Positions 17,596 through 26,968 of a DNA stretch of 39,846 nt are shown here, piece by piece. The notes below the pieces were generated by a model. The model ran no database searches and was not told the origin of the DNA. It worked only from the letters and a program-made list of their open reading frames with translations. Source of the DNA: Gemmatimonadota bacterium (GTDB lineage: Bacteria > Latescibacterota > UBA2968 > UBA8231). The stretch is taken from the NCBI GenBank assembly GCA_018660835.1, contig JABJJN010000017.1:1-39846 (forward strand). Reading direction: 5' to 3'. Both the position numbers and the translations under genes were made by a program. Position 1 is the first letter of the stretch. Each line of letters starts with the position of its first letter.

Positions 17596-20500
17596 TGATG
17601 ATCATTCGACGACATATGCGCAGGGCGATACGGCGCTCACCCATGTGGCTCGCTTCGTTGCTGGCCCTCGTTGCTTTTGATGCGTTCGCCGCGGACGAGG
17701 CAGACGAAGACACGCCGGAATCTCCAACGATTGGGCCGCAGCGCATCATCGCGTCGCAACCCTTTGTCGGTCGCTTCGGCAAGCAGTATGCCAACTGGGG
17801 CGAGAGTGATTATCCGCGCCTGACAGGCGTCACCAGCAATCTGCGCAATGTCTACAGTATTCTCGGGGACCCTCTTGTTTACGGATCAGAATCAATCAAT
17901 TGGGTTGAGAGACGGGGACTGGGTGTACAACGCTTCGCTTCGGGCACGACGCTGAGTGAGGGCGGCGTGCACGGAGAATCCGGCGCCAGCTTCAGGCAGC
18001 TGTTCAACTATGTTGTCGTCGGCACAGACGGGACCGATGCGTGGCAATCAAGAATTATCTATGCCAATGAGATTCGCACGCGGTTAACACCACTGACATT
18101 CAAGATGTCAAATCTCAATGGCCTGCGCGTGGATGTGGGAACCAAGCTTGATGGCTTCTCAATGATGTTCTCGCGTCTGCATGCACCGATCAATTCCTCG
18201 GGAACGGAAGGGGATCGATCGGTCAAGGCGAAGGCGATGCTCTTCGGCATGCACTACGAGCGTAAAGTCGGCTTCATGAATTTCGGCTCGACTTTCGTCA
18301 ATGCGCACCAGTATGAACCACTGATGCAGCAGAGCGCACTGTCTTACAAGGGCGTGCCCGGCGCCATTCAGGGAACGACGTCGATGATGGCGATTCGTAT
18401 CTCCGATGATTCACCTACCGATGGCCAGGGGCCGGTGCTTCATGGTGTGACGGTGACGGTGAATGGTATCGAGCGACCCGATCTTGAACCTTTTGTCGTG
18501 TTGCAGCAGAAACGTGGAGATGAGCGGCAGAGCTATATGGCCGGCCTGTTGCGCAACGGCGATCGCCGGCCTCTGCCGCCCCTGGCAAATGACTACCAGA
18601 CGATCAATCGTGGTGGTTCCTTCAATACATATGATGGCTACATCAACTATGCGCTGTTCGATGTGGATGTCTACTATCGCGGCTACGAATTTCCCTACTT
18701 CATCGACCACCTCTACTACCGAGACTACAAGGAAAATGGCCCGGATTATGTGATCAATGAAGGGCATGACGAACTCGAAGATGACATCATCGTGGGCGAG
18801 GAATTTGCCTACGAAGAGGTCGAGGCGTCTGGCGACTTTGGCTTTGCCGCCATGGGTGACTTGCCCCAGGCGATGGACGGCGAGACCTACGGAATCCTCT
18901 ACGTCGATCTGGAGAAGGCGGGAGAGACGATCCAGTCCGTCCATGTCGATTTGGAACTTTCAGGCGACTACAAGGTCGAGTTATCCGAAATGGATATGGC
19001 TGGATCGACGAATCAGGGCATCCGCGACAACTACCGGGACAAGTATCGCTATGCTACCTATTTCCGCACGGTTGCCCAGGCTGATGGCAATCCGCGAAAT
19101 GACAGTGTGCGACGCATCCGTGTGAAGAGTGGGGTACCCACGGGTCTCAATATCGCCAGTGCCAATATGTATGGCGTGTATAAGGGTTGGCAGATCAACG
19201 GTGAGGTGAGCCGTTCAACGTCCTTTTATCAGTTTGCCAGCGGGCTGGCTCAGCCACGTGTTGCCCTGGGATCGATCAGTCTGAATGCCCTCGCCCGTGA
19301 GCAAAGTCCTGGGGCTCGGTCACAGATCAGCGATATCGCCTATTACTTCACGCTGGAGCGTGATTTCGATCGCTTTGGCGTCGGTGCTGAGGTGTTTGCC
19401 GTAGGACCGTTGTACGAGACGGAGCTGCGAACGTATATCGGCCGCGATGAAGTGGATCTGTCTGGTAATCCCATCGCCTACAACAACACCATGATCCATC
19501 GTCTGGTAGAAGACAACGACGATGATGATCGTTATCCGGACAGCTGGTACAACAACACCCCGAGCGCGCTGCAGGGGCAGTCAGATGTGGACGGGATCTT
19601 TCCAGGATTGGATGAAGATTCCGACGGCGTGCCTGACACAAACAAGGACTTCGACGCGATCCCTGATCATCAGGAACCTTTCCTGATGTACTCTTCAGAT
19701 CCACAGATCTATGATTTCGGTCTCGATCTGAATCACAATGATTTCATCGATGCTCGTGAAAACGATATCTATGCCGATCTCCCCTACGATCGTGATCTGA
19801 GTGGAGTCCACGCCTACAGCAGTCTGCACCTGCTGCGGGATCTGGAAATGAGTTTGGGCGTCATGCGCGGCGAGAGAATCGGCGGGGGCTCGCCGAACAA
19901 CTCGACCTATGCTCGCCTGCAACTGCGTACGCAGAAGCCGTCCGTTGGCCGTTTTTACGCCCATGCGGCGGTTGAACGCGTCGAGGACAGTGTGCCAGAT
20001 TCTCTCAGTATCTATAGTGATCGTGTGTTGACCCTGTCAGAGCAGTTTGATCTGGATTTCGCCGGTTTGCAGCGAAATATCCAGCTTGCGCCCTTCCTGG
20101 AAGAGCCCCGGGGCGACCCACTGCTTTTCCAGAACTCGAACTGGTATCGCTTTTATACTGATTCTCAGTGGTTGTCGATCCCGGGTCTGTCGATGCGCAA
20201 CAAGGTGAAGTTGGAGATCAACGATCAACGCGATGGCAAGCTCTGGGATGGCACGGTTCAAGAGGGAGACCAACTCAATCGATGGACGATGGTCCATACT
20301 ATCGATTATCGCTGGGACATCTCCACGCGATGGACGTTGTTCACCGGCTACAAGATGCGTTATCGCAAAGAATGGCTCGGCAGTACAGACACGCCGAGCA
20401 TTCACGAGCGTCACTCCATCCCATTGAGCAAGTTGGAGTATCGCATTACCGCGCGAACCCGTTTCCAATTGGGCTTGCAGGGATTCGGCTCATGGTTGCC

Positions 20501-20723
20501 CTACCGCGTCTCAGATCTGGTGAATCCGGAAATCGATTTCGAGCAGAACGACACGGTTCTCATGCTGACAAACAACTCCAACTACTTTGGCTACATCGTG
20601 ACCACGACGATGGGGATGAGCAAACGCCGCAAGGAGTTCTCTAATCCGGTGATCGCCGTATTTGGTGATGAGGACTTCGTGTCAGCTTTCGTCAAAGTAT
20701 TCGTCGGCTTCGCGGACGAGTAA
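17595..20723 (+). CDS. Giant exported protein, paralogue 3 of 3
   Basis: This 1042-aa product is the longest of the three and also starts in a TAATG overlap. The N-terminus is basic (MMIIRRHMRRAIRR), followed by a signal peptide ending DAFAAD. Shared landmarks are IIYANEIRTRLTPLTFKM, NGLRVD, GSTFVNAHQYEP, IRISDDSPTDGQGPVLHG, FRTVAQADGNP, RRIRVKSGVPTG, EDNDDDDRYPDSW, DGIFPGLDEDSDGVPD, LNHNDFIDAREND and LTNNSNYFGYIVTTTMG. It has an extra segment of about 90 residues (around 330-420) rich in Tyr and acidic residues (YYRGYEFPYFIDHLYYRDY) that is absent from paralogues 1 and 2. Unlike them it does not end in an aromatic residue (FVKVFVGFADE). The function is unknown; surface or outer-membrane location is inferred. 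Confidence 0.87.
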   Translation: MMIIRRHMRRAIRRSPMWLASLLALVAFDAFAADEADEDTPESPTIGPQRIIASQPFVGRFGKQYANWGESDYPRLTGVTSNLRNVYSILGDPLVYGSESINWVERRGLGVQRFASGTTLSEGGVHGESGASFRQLFNYVVVGTDGTDAWQSRIIYANEIRTRLTPLTFKMSNLNGLRVDVGTKLDGFSMMFSRLHAPINSSGTEGDRSVKAKAMLFGMHYERKVGFMNFGSTFVNAHQYEPLMQQSALSYKGVPGAIQGTTSMMAIRISDDSPTDGQGPVLHGVTVTVNGIERPDLEPFVVLQQKRGDERQSYMAGLLRNGDRRPLPPLANDYQTINRGGSFNTYDGYINYALFDVDVYYRGYEFPYFIDHLYYRDYKENGPDYVINEGHDELEDDIIVGEEFAYEEVEASGDFGFAAMGDLPQAMDGETYGILYVDLEKAGETIQSVHVDLELSGDYKVELSEMDMAGSTNQGIRDNYRDKYRYATYFRTVAQADGNPRNDSVRRIRVKSGVPTGLNIASANMYGVYKGWQINGEVSRSTSFYQFASGLAQPRVALGSISLNALAREQSPGARSQISDIAYYFTLERDFDRFGVGAEVFAVGPLYETELRTYIGRDEVDLSGNPIAYNNTMIHRLVEDNDDDDRYPDSWYNNTPSALQGQSDVDGIFPGLDEDSDGVPDTNKDFDAIPDHQEPFLMYSSDPQIYDFGLDLNHNDFIDARENDIYADLPYDRDLSGVHAYSSLHLLRDLEMSLGVMRGERIGGGSPNNSTYARLQLRTQKPSVGRFYAHAAVERVEDSVPDSLSIYSDRVLTLSEQFDLDFAGLQRNIQLAPFLEEPRGDPLLFQNSNWYRFYTDSQWLSIPGLSMRNKVKLEINDQRDGKLWDGTVQEGDQLNRWTMVHTIDYRWDISTRWTLFTGYKMRYRKEWLGSTDTPSIHERHSIPLSKLEYRITARTRFQLGLQGFGSWLPYRVSDLVNPEIDFEQNDTVLMLTNNSNYFGYIVTTTMGMSKRRKEFSNPVIAVFGDEDFVSAFVKVFVGFADE

Positions 20724-20732
20724 GGCATCGTT

Positions 20733-23700
20733 ATGGGACTCCTACTCGCACTTCTGACACTGGCCGGGACCTACGTCTCTTTCCAGGCGCCGTCCGAGAA
20801 GGAACTGCTCGATCGCTTTGGCGAGGCGCAGCGGTTCTACGCAGAGGGTGCCTACGACCAAGCGATCAGCCAATATGATGCCGTGTCAAAGGTCCGCAGC
20901 CGCGTTCTCGATACACAATCCCTTGATGTGACGGTCGGTGAGGCCTCCTATCCGGTGCAGGAAGCGGCGCTCTATCAGGTAGGAAATGCCAATGGCAAAC
21001 TCTACTCTGACTATCGGAATTTTTCGGAGAGTGCCAGCGATGACCAGACCCGCGAAGAATTTGCTACCCTCGCAGAGGAGTCGCTGACGGATGCCGAGGT
21101 CGCCTTCCGCAAGGTCATCGATACGGCAACGAACACCCAGTTGCGGGGTCAAGCCTACGGTCGGCTGATCGAACTCAACTACGAGGCGGGGAAGTTCGAT
21201 CGAGTCATCGAAACCTCGGCGCAGCTGATCGAGGCCTTTGGCTCGAGCCCGTTGAGTAAGACGGGGTACTACAACACGGGGTGGGCCTTCTATGAAACAC
21301 AGAGATATGAAGAGTCCATCAAAGCCTTCGAGACGCTACTGGAACGGTTTCCTGCTGGCTTTGAGGCGGACCGCAGCAGGTTCCAGATCGGTGAGTGTTA
21401 TCTGTCTCTGGAACGCTACGAGAAGGCCATAGACGTTTACCGTGACCTGGTTAGTCGACAACGAATTGACGACCTCACCGACGCCGAACTCGAGCAGATC
21501 CGTCGTGAAAAGCTGGCAGGTCTGGTTGATGAAACAGCGCTGGAACTGGCTGCGAAGGCTCAGATTCGTGTCGGCACGTGTTACGCCAAACTCGGGCGAT
21601 ACGACGAAGGTGTCGAGGCGTATCGAACCGTCATCGATCGCTTCGCCACCGAGCGCAATTTGGTGGAAGAAGCCTATCTGCAGATGGCTCGTCTGTACGA
21701 CGATGGGGGCAATGCAGAAGCGGCGGTGGAAACCTATCGCGAGGCCATTCGAGAAACTTCCGATCGAACCTTGCGCGCGCGTATTCAATATGCCCTGGCC
21801 GAGCGGCTTCTTGTGCGCGGCGAATACGAGGGGTCTATCTCCGAATTCCGCATTTACCTGCAAGCCTATGGCGACATAGCCGCGCAAGCGGGGTTCAGCC
21901 AACCCCGCGTACGCTATCGACTCGGCAGCGCCTACCAGCGGTGGGCTCAGACTGCTCTCGAAGCAGCTGGTACCGGGGCAGCTCAGGTTCGTCTCGAAGC
22001 GGCGATCGCCCACTACGATACGCTCCTGGTGCAGGATCCTGAGAGCGCATACGTCGTTGATGCCACATTCAACCGGGCGGTCGCGCTGCAGGCAATGGGG
22101 ACAGATGCGAGTCTGGGCGCTGCACAGAGCTCATATGAGGGTCTGGTCGCAGCTGCCACCGACCTTACATATGTCGAACGCTCATTGGTGCAATTGGCTG
22201 AATTGCACGGCAAGCGCTCAGATCATGCCGCAGCAATTGCCGCGGCTCAACGATTGCTCGACGAGTTTCCCGCCAGTGATCTGACGAATGAAGCCTTGTT
22301 GCTGATGGGACTGGCTCATCAGGCACAGGGAGAGCTGGAGCTTGCAGTCGGCGCCTTCGCGCGCGTATCGAGCGCAGATCCGGCGCTATATACACGGGCC
22401 TCCATGGGCGGTGGCCATGCCCTGTTGAGCCTCGGACGTCCGCAGGAAGCGATTTCGACTCTCGAGGCCGGTGTCGGCGTCGCAGAGGATGCGTATCTCA
22501 GCAGCTTTCAGTATCTCATCGGTCAGTCGCATCAGTCTCTGGGCGAATCCGAACAGGCTTTCGATCACTTTGGCAAAGGGCTGGCAGCGCAGCCGCCACG
22601 TGATCTGGAGGAGGCACTGCGTCTGGCCCGTGGCAATGCTGCCCTGCTGACGGGGAAACTCGAAACGGCCATCGAGGATCTCGAGTGGGTAATCAATGAA
22701 GTCGACGATCCCTCCAAGGTGAAGTATGCGCGCGACGCGTTGGCGATCAGTTATCTTCGTCAAAATCGCGGCGCGGATGCGCTGACAGTTCTCGACGAGA
22801 TGACACGCACAGCGCAGACGCCTGAAGAAGAAGCGGAGCTGCTAAGTAGAATTCTCGATCTGTATTATGACCAGGACGACTACGCGCAGGCGGCCGGCGT
22901 CGCGCAAAGATTGCTGGCTCTCGAGTTCGCCGATGGGACCACGGCGGAGCGCCCCTTTACGTTAAGAGAAAAGGCCCTCTATCTGCTCGGAGATGCCCTC
23001 CTGCGTCAGGAGAACGGCACTGGCGCCCTCGCCGCTTTCGCTCGCCTGTTGGACGAGTTCGAGGGGTCGGTTTTCGAGGTTCCCGTGCGTCTCAATCGAG
23101 CAACGCAGTTGTTCGCCAGTGGCGAGCTGGAGGACGCGGCCGTGGCCTTTGAGGTTTTGCGGGAGCGTCCACTGGATCGAGAACAGTCCTACACTGTCGA
23201 TTTCTATCTCGCCAATACACGCTACAGTTTGCGGCAGTTCGACGAGGCGCATCGCCTGTTTGCCGATCTACTGGTAGCAGATCCGAATGCACCTGAGCGA
23301 CCGGATCTATTGTTTGGACTGGCAGAGAGCAAGTATCAACTGGGCGAGTTTGAGCAGGCCAGCGGCCACTACCGGACGATTCTTGCGGAGTTTCCCAATG
23401 AGACCTCCGCGGACGATTCACAATACAATCTCGCCTGGTGTCTGATCGAACTAGATCGTGAGGACGAGGCGATGATTGAGTTTGGCCGGATTCTGAAGAA
23501 TTACCCACAATCAGAGTTCGCCCCCGCCGCCCAGTTCACCTTCGGTGACTATGCCTACAATCGGCAGCAGTATTCGGAGGCTCTGACAGCATATCGCAAG
23601 GTGCAGGAAGCCTATCCGCAGGCTACGGTGGCCGCTCAAGTACCGAGGTTGATCGACGAACTAAAAGAAGCCCTGGCGTACCAGGAATACGAGAAGGGGT

Positions 23701-23978
23701 TGGAGTTGATGGATCTTGCTGATGGCGGTGGGGGAGAGCAAGACTATCGCCGCGCGATCGAGGTCTTCGACCAGGTTCGTGAAGCATATCCAGGTACGGA
23801 GAGCGAAATCGGCGCAATCAGCAATATGGGTGTCTGCCTGGAAAGCATTGGCCGCTGGCAGGAAGCGGTGGATCTATATGACGAAGTCATCGTCCTCTTC
23901 GAGCAGGAACGGGCGACACGCGAGGCGTATCAATTTGCCAAGGCGCACCGAGATTGGATCGTGAGTACTCGACTATGA
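20733..23978 (+). CDS. Large periplasmic TPR protein
   Basis: The 1081-aa product has a short hydrophobic N-terminus (MGLLLALLTLAGTYVSF), probably a signal peptide or anchor. The rest is tetratricopeptide-type helical repeats nearly end to end. Clear examples are YDQAISQYDAV, YEESIKAFETLLERFP, YEKAIDVYRDLV, YDEGVEAYRTVIDRF, FEQASGHYRTILAEFP, YSEALTAYRKVQEAYP and WQEAVDLYDEVIVLF. The YP/FP endings and spacing resemble BamD/YbgF-type repeats, which bind partner proteins in the periplasm. AAGG seven bases before ATG 20733 serves as ribosome binding site. It follows the giant-protein genes by 9 bp. It most likely acts as a scaffold joining the giant exported proteins to the inner-membrane motor; that is inference. 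Confidence 0.88.
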   Translation: MGLLLALLTLAGTYVSFQAPSEKELLDRFGEAQRFYAEGAYDQAISQYDAVSKVRSRVLDTQSLDVTVGEASYPVQEAALYQVGNANGKLYSDYRNFSESASDDQTREEFATLAEESLTDAEVAFRKVIDTATNTQLRGQAYGRLIELNYEAGKFDRVIETSAQLIEAFGSSPLSKTGYYNTGWAFYETQRYEESIKAFETLLERFPAGFEADRSRFQIGECYLSLERYEKAIDVYRDLVSRQRIDDLTDAELEQIRREKLAGLVDETALELAAKAQIRVGTCYAKLGRYDEGVEAYRTVIDRFATERNLVEEAYLQMARLYDDGGNAEAAVETYREAIRETSDRTLRARIQYALAERLLVRGEYEGSISEFRIYLQAYGDIAAQAGFSQPRVRYRLGSAYQRWAQTALEAAGTGAAQVRLEAAIAHYDTLLVQDPESAYVVDATFNRAVALQAMGTDASLGAAQSSYEGLVAAATDLTYVERSLVQLAELHGKRSDHAAAIAAAQRLLDEFPASDLTNEALLLMGLAHQAQGELELAVGAFARVSSADPALYTRASMGGGHALLSLGRPQEAISTLEAGVGVAEDAYLSSFQYLIGQSHQSLGESEQAFDHFGKGLAAQPPRDLEEALRLARGNAALLTGKLETAIEDLEWVINEVDDPSKVKYARDALAISYLRQNRGADALTVLDEMTRTAQTPEEEAELLSRILDLYYDQDDYAQAAGVAQRLLALEFADGTTAERPFTLREKALYLLGDALLRQENGTGALAAFARLLDEFEGSVFEVPVRLNRATQLFASGELEDAAVAFEVLRERPLDREQSYTVDFYLANTRYSLRQFDEAHRLFADLLVADPNAPERPDLLFGLAESKYQLGEFEQASGHYRTILAEFPNETSADDSQYNLAWCLIELDREDEAMIEFGRILKNYPQSEFAPAAQFTFGDYAYNRQQYSEALTAYRKVQEAYPQATVAAQVPRLIDELKEALAYQEYEKGLELMDLADGGGGEQDYRRAIEVFDQVREAYPGTESEIGAISNMGVCLESIGRWQEAVDLYDEVIVLFEQERATREAYQFAKAHRDWIVSTRL

Positions 23979-24004
23979 GCGGGATTGGAAGAGGAGAGCG
24001 CCGC

Positions 24005-24553
24005 ATGTGGCGTCTACAGAGAATCATTGTTGCTGCTGGTCTTGTCCTGCTGCTGATGGCCACGGGGTCAACTGCGCAGGGTGGTGGTTTCCAGCTGAAG
24101 CAGGATCAGGTGTCCGGGACACAGGCACGGTTGCTGTCAGTCCTCTATCCGGGGCTTGGCCAATTGGCCGTGGGCCATCGCCAACGCGGTACGGCGATGA
24201 TCGTCGGACACACGGCCTTTCTCGTCGCCTGGTTGTCTTCCAACAGCGACTTTGGCACCCACGAGGATCAGTTCGATCTCGAGAGCGCACGGTATCTGTC
24301 TTTGCGCGAGGGTGGAAGCTTTGAAGATGCCACTGAGGCCTGGCGGCGGTTGAGTGATCGCAAGGATGATATCGACCAGGCACACACGACGCGGGTTACC
24401 TTCGCTGCTCTGACGGCGATCTTATACGGCTACAATCTCGTAGATGTCTTTCTACTCGGCGGGGTCGAGCCACCTCAGGATCGACGTATGTCCCTGAGCC
24501 CACGCAAGATCGGGGAGGCACCGGGCCTGGCCCTGGTGGCGAGATGGCGATGA
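24005..24553 (+). CDS. Small membrane protein, DUF5683-like
   Basis: ATG 24005 is chosen because GAGGAG lies about eight bases upstream and it begins a signal peptide (MWRLQRIIVAAGLVLLLMATGSTAQ). ATG 23975, which overlaps the TPR stop in ATGA, is an in-frame alternative. The product of about 182 residues contains SVLYPGLGQLAVGHRQRGTAM, typical of DUF5683-like proteins. Two hydrophobic helices flank an amphipathic stretch (FEDATEAWRRLSDRKDDIDQ), and a last helix includes YGYNLVDVFLLGG. It is an inner-membrane protein of unknown role. Its last bases overlap the next gene. Confidence 0.78.
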   Translation: MWRLQRIIVAAGLVLLLMATGSTAQGGGFQLKQDQVSGTQARLLSVLYPGLGQLAVGHRQRGTAMIVGHTAFLVAWLSSNSDFGTHEDQFDLESARYLSLREGGSFEDATEAWRRLSDRKDDIDQAHTTRVTFAALTAILYGYNLVDVFLLGGVEPPQDRRMSLSPRKIGEAPGLALVARWR

Positions 24554-24930
24554 TGAAAAGGTTGCTTCTACTGGCGGCTGCTGGGACACTGATGGTGTTT
24601 GGTTGCAGCAACGACACCAAACTACCCGCGAAATATCACGATGGTGTTCTCGATCAGCCGACGGATGTCACGTCGCTGCTGGAAGGGTCGGATTTCTCCG
24701 TCACGTGGCAGATGGCATCCACGGCGAATGTCGAGGGCTACGTCGTGAGTCTGACGGACACCTCGGGCGCGCAAGACACGCGTTTTGTCGATGACTCGAC
24801 AGCGACTTCCTACGATGAAGCGGGTCTGCAGTTGTTATCGGGTACTTTCTATATCATTCGCCTGTGGGCGGTCGATGACGTGGGGTTCTTTGGACCCACG
24901 TCTGAGCCCGACACACTGGTCGTTGAGTAA
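24544..24930 (+). CDS. Small fibronectin type III-like lipoprotein
   Basis: The 128-aa product has a lipoprotein signal peptide (MKRLLLLAAAGTLMVFGC, Cys21 counted from ATG 24544). The remainder is one beta-sandwich of Fn3 type: FSVTWQMASTANVEGYVVSL, a Thr/Asp-rich turn, then GTFYIIRLWAVDDVGFFGPTSEPDTLVV. ATG 24550 is an equally good start because it forms an ATGA overlap with the preceding stop. It probably sits in the inner leaflet of the outer membrane. The Fn3 fold suggests protein contact, not catalysis. Confidence 0.8.
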   Translation: MAMMKRLLLLAAAGTLMVFGCSNDTKLPAKYHDGVLDQPTDVTSLLEGSDFSVTWQMASTANVEGYVVSLTDTSGAQDTRFVDDSTATSYDEAGLQLLSGTFYIIRLWAVDDVGFFGPTSEPDTLVVE

Positions 24931-24950
24931 CGGCGAAGATCGGCAACCCA

Positions 24951-26183
24951 ATGGCTTCCGCCCAAGACCGTTTTTCTTCCCCTTCCGATCGGATCAATTT
25001 CCGGCGTCTGATCCTAGAGACGCGCCGGTTGACGATCTATGGATTGCTGATTGCATCGACGCTGCTGAGTGGGGGAGTTCTCTACAGCATCTATTACGCA
25101 GCGGAGCGTAAGCCACCACCACCGGCGCTCACCCGTCTCGTGATTCGTAAGCCACGATCGACGAAACAGTTCGTCCTGAAGCGGCAACGACTCAGGCCAC
25201 GGGCGATGACCAAGGAAGTCACCGCCTTGCGTCCAAGACTGCAGCGCCCGGCACCCAGATTGCAGGGCCTGAGCGGACTGGGGCGTGTGCAGAGCTTCGA
25301 TTACGCCCTCGATACAGGAACAAGCCTGAAACTCGATACGGGTCCTATCGAATTGAGTGCGACGCGCATCGCCGGTACCAAGGAACCCGAGAAGCGCATT
25401 GCCATGCGCGAAGAGTTGATCGATCTACGAGCTCTTGATACGGGGAAATTCAAGGGCCTGATCATTCAGGACCCCTCTGATCGGCGCAACGTTCGAGGTT
25501 TTGTCTATCTGGGTACTGCATGGGCGACAGATCTCGAACCGACCTTTGACTCGGCGGCCAAGGCTGTGCCCAATCTCGTACGTGCCCTCAACGAGCAAAC
25601 AGGAATTACGGCGAAGGTAGACGCGCATCTCTTCGTCGACTCACAAGCCTTGTTCCGCACGCCCTTCGTTTTTCTGACGGCGCAGGAAGCCTTCGAGTTG
25701 ACTGCCCGCGAGATTGAGAATCTGGGCGAGTACATGCGACGCGGCGGTTTTGTCTTCACCGACAATGCCAATCCCACGGCGGAATTCAGCCAGGCGGAGG
25801 CGGCACTGCGTCAAATCTTCGGTGATGCACTGCGTGGCGACGGGGTTTTGCAGATTATTCCCAACGACCATCCGATCTACCACACCTACTATGACTTCGA
25901 CGGGCCGCCCGTCGGCTCGGAGTTGGAAGTGCAATCGACTGGCCAGCAGCGCGACAATGAGAGCATCTCCATCGCACGGCAATCGTATCATCTCGAGGGT
26001 GTTTTCGTCGATGGTCGCCTCGTTGCCATCTATTCAGACAAGGGTTATGTCCATACCTGGGCGCGGAACTACGGCAACGAACCGCAGCTAAGGTTCGGTA
26101 TCAATGCTGTCATCTTCGCCCTTACTCAGGAAGGCTCGATTGCGCAGCAACAGATCGACTTCTACAGCGAAGGGAGTGGCTGA
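24951..26183 (+). CDS. Single-TM DUF4159 protein with TonB-like layout
   Basis: The 410-aa product has a short cytoplasmic N-terminus, one transmembrane helix (about residues 29-47, LTIYGLLIASTLLSGGVLYS) and a linker of about 60 residues rich in Pro, Arg and Lys (KPPPPALTRLVIRKPR, LRPRLQRPAPRLQ). After an acidic stretch, a C-terminal DUF4159 domain spans about 180-400. It has FVYLGTAWATDLEPTFDSA, FVFLTAQEAFELTAREIENLGEYMRRGGFVFTDN, IPNDHPIYHTYYDFDGPP and YSDKGYVHTWARNYGNEPQLRFGINAVIFAL. The first of these segments resembles the Fe-S/flavodoxin-like DUF4159 core that is often exported. N-in topology plus a basic/proline linker and a globular periplasmic end is the build of TonB and TolA. With ExbB and two ExbD genes in the same operon, a force-transducing role is a reasonable hypothesis. 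Confidence 0.87.
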   Translation: MASAQDRFSSPSDRINFRRLILETRRLTIYGLLIASTLLSGGVLYSIYYAAERKPPPPALTRLVIRKPRSTKQFVLKRQRLRPRAMTKEVTALRPRLQRPAPRLQGLSGLGRVQSFDYALDTGTSLKLDTGPIELSATRIAGTKEPEKRIAMREELIDLRALDTGKFKGLIIQDPSDRRNVRGFVYLGTAWATDLEPTFDSAAKAVPNLVRALNEQTGITAKVDAHLFVDSQALFRTPFVFLTAQEAFELTAREIENLGEYMRRGGFVFTDNANPTAEFSQAEAALRQIFGDALRGDGVLQIIPNDHPIYHTYYDFDGPPVGSELEVQSTGQQRDNESISIARQSYHLEGVFVDGRLVAIYSDKGYVHTWARNYGNEPQLRFGINAVIFALTQEGSIAQQQIDFYSEGSG

Positions 26184-26184
26184 C

Positions 26185-26931
26185 ATGCAACGCACGATGG
26201 CCGCCATGGCAGTTCTTGCCCTTGTGGCGTGTAGCGTCACCCTGCCCCAGATCAAATACAACAGCACCTTGGCCGCTTCCGCGGTGCCCATAGCTGATGT
26301 TGAGGGCAATGAGACGGGGGCGGTGTATTCCATCGAAGGGTTGAGAGTCCAGGTTGAGCCCCTCACGGACGAGCGCCTCAATGCGCTGTTCCCAGGCGAC
26401 TCCAAGCGCGATCGATTCTCTACGAACCCTTATACGTATGGCGACTGGGTCAATCCATTGGTTGGCTATACGCCGGTGCGCTTTACGGTCTTCAAGGTGT
26501 CGATTACCAACGACATCTATGCCAAGGTCTTATTGGACCCTCTGCAAGCCGTCCTGCATACGGATCGCGGTGAAGTGCTGAATAGCTACGGCATTCCTTC
26601 CTGGTCGCCACACAATAGCTTTGAACGCTACTATCGAGCCTTGCGGGGTCAGAGCGGAAACGAGTTCTATCGTTTCGATCTACGCATGGGAAATGTTCGG
26701 AGTTCGGCGTATCTGGAAGACCAGAGGGTTTTCAAGGGCGAATCCTATAGCGGGTTGATCGCCTTCGACCCATTGCCTGAAGATGTCACACAGGTGCGCC
26801 TTGTCCTGCAGGATTTCGTGCTCCGATTCGACGCGTCTGGTCAGCCCCTGGAAGCGGTTGACATCACCATGGACTTCGATCGAACTCTCGAAGTCAGCGA
26901 AGTGCAGGTGGCGACTGGCGCTCAGGAATAA
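26185..26931 (+). CDS. Lipoprotein of unknown function
   Basis: ATG 26185, one base after the preceding stop, has GGGAG about nine bases upstream. It gives a lipoprotein signal peptide MQRTMAAMAVLALVAC (Cys16). The mature protein of about 230 residues has mostly beta character: TGAVYSIEGLRVQVEPLTDERLN, NPYTYGDWVNPLVGYTPVRFTVFKVSI, AVLHTDRGEVLNSYGIPSW and GLIAFDPLPEDVTQVRLVLQDFVLRFDASG. The last segments resemble an immunoglobulin-like sandwich. I know no family name. Its place between the DUF4159 and CsgG-like genes suggests an outer-membrane-anchored part of the same assembly. Confidence 0.82.
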   Translation: MQRTMAAMAVLALVACSVTLPQIKYNSTLAASAVPIADVEGNETGAVYSIEGLRVQVEPLTDERLNALFPGDSKRDRFSTNPYTYGDWVNPLVGYTPVRFTVFKVSITNDIYAKVLLDPLQAVLHTDRGEVLNSYGIPSWSPHNSFERYYRALRGQSGNEFYRFDLRMGNVRSSAYLEDQRVFKGESYSGLIAFDPLPEDVTQVRLVLQDFVLRFDASGQPLEAVDITMDFDRTLEVSEVQVATGAQE

Positions 26932-26968
26932 GACATCGCGACGACGAGGCGTCGTTGCATCTCGGCTC

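Noticed and set aside
12008..20723. SprA or another named type 9 outer-membrane component
   Set aside because: The proteins are less than half the length of SprA and I see no shared motif that I can vouch for.
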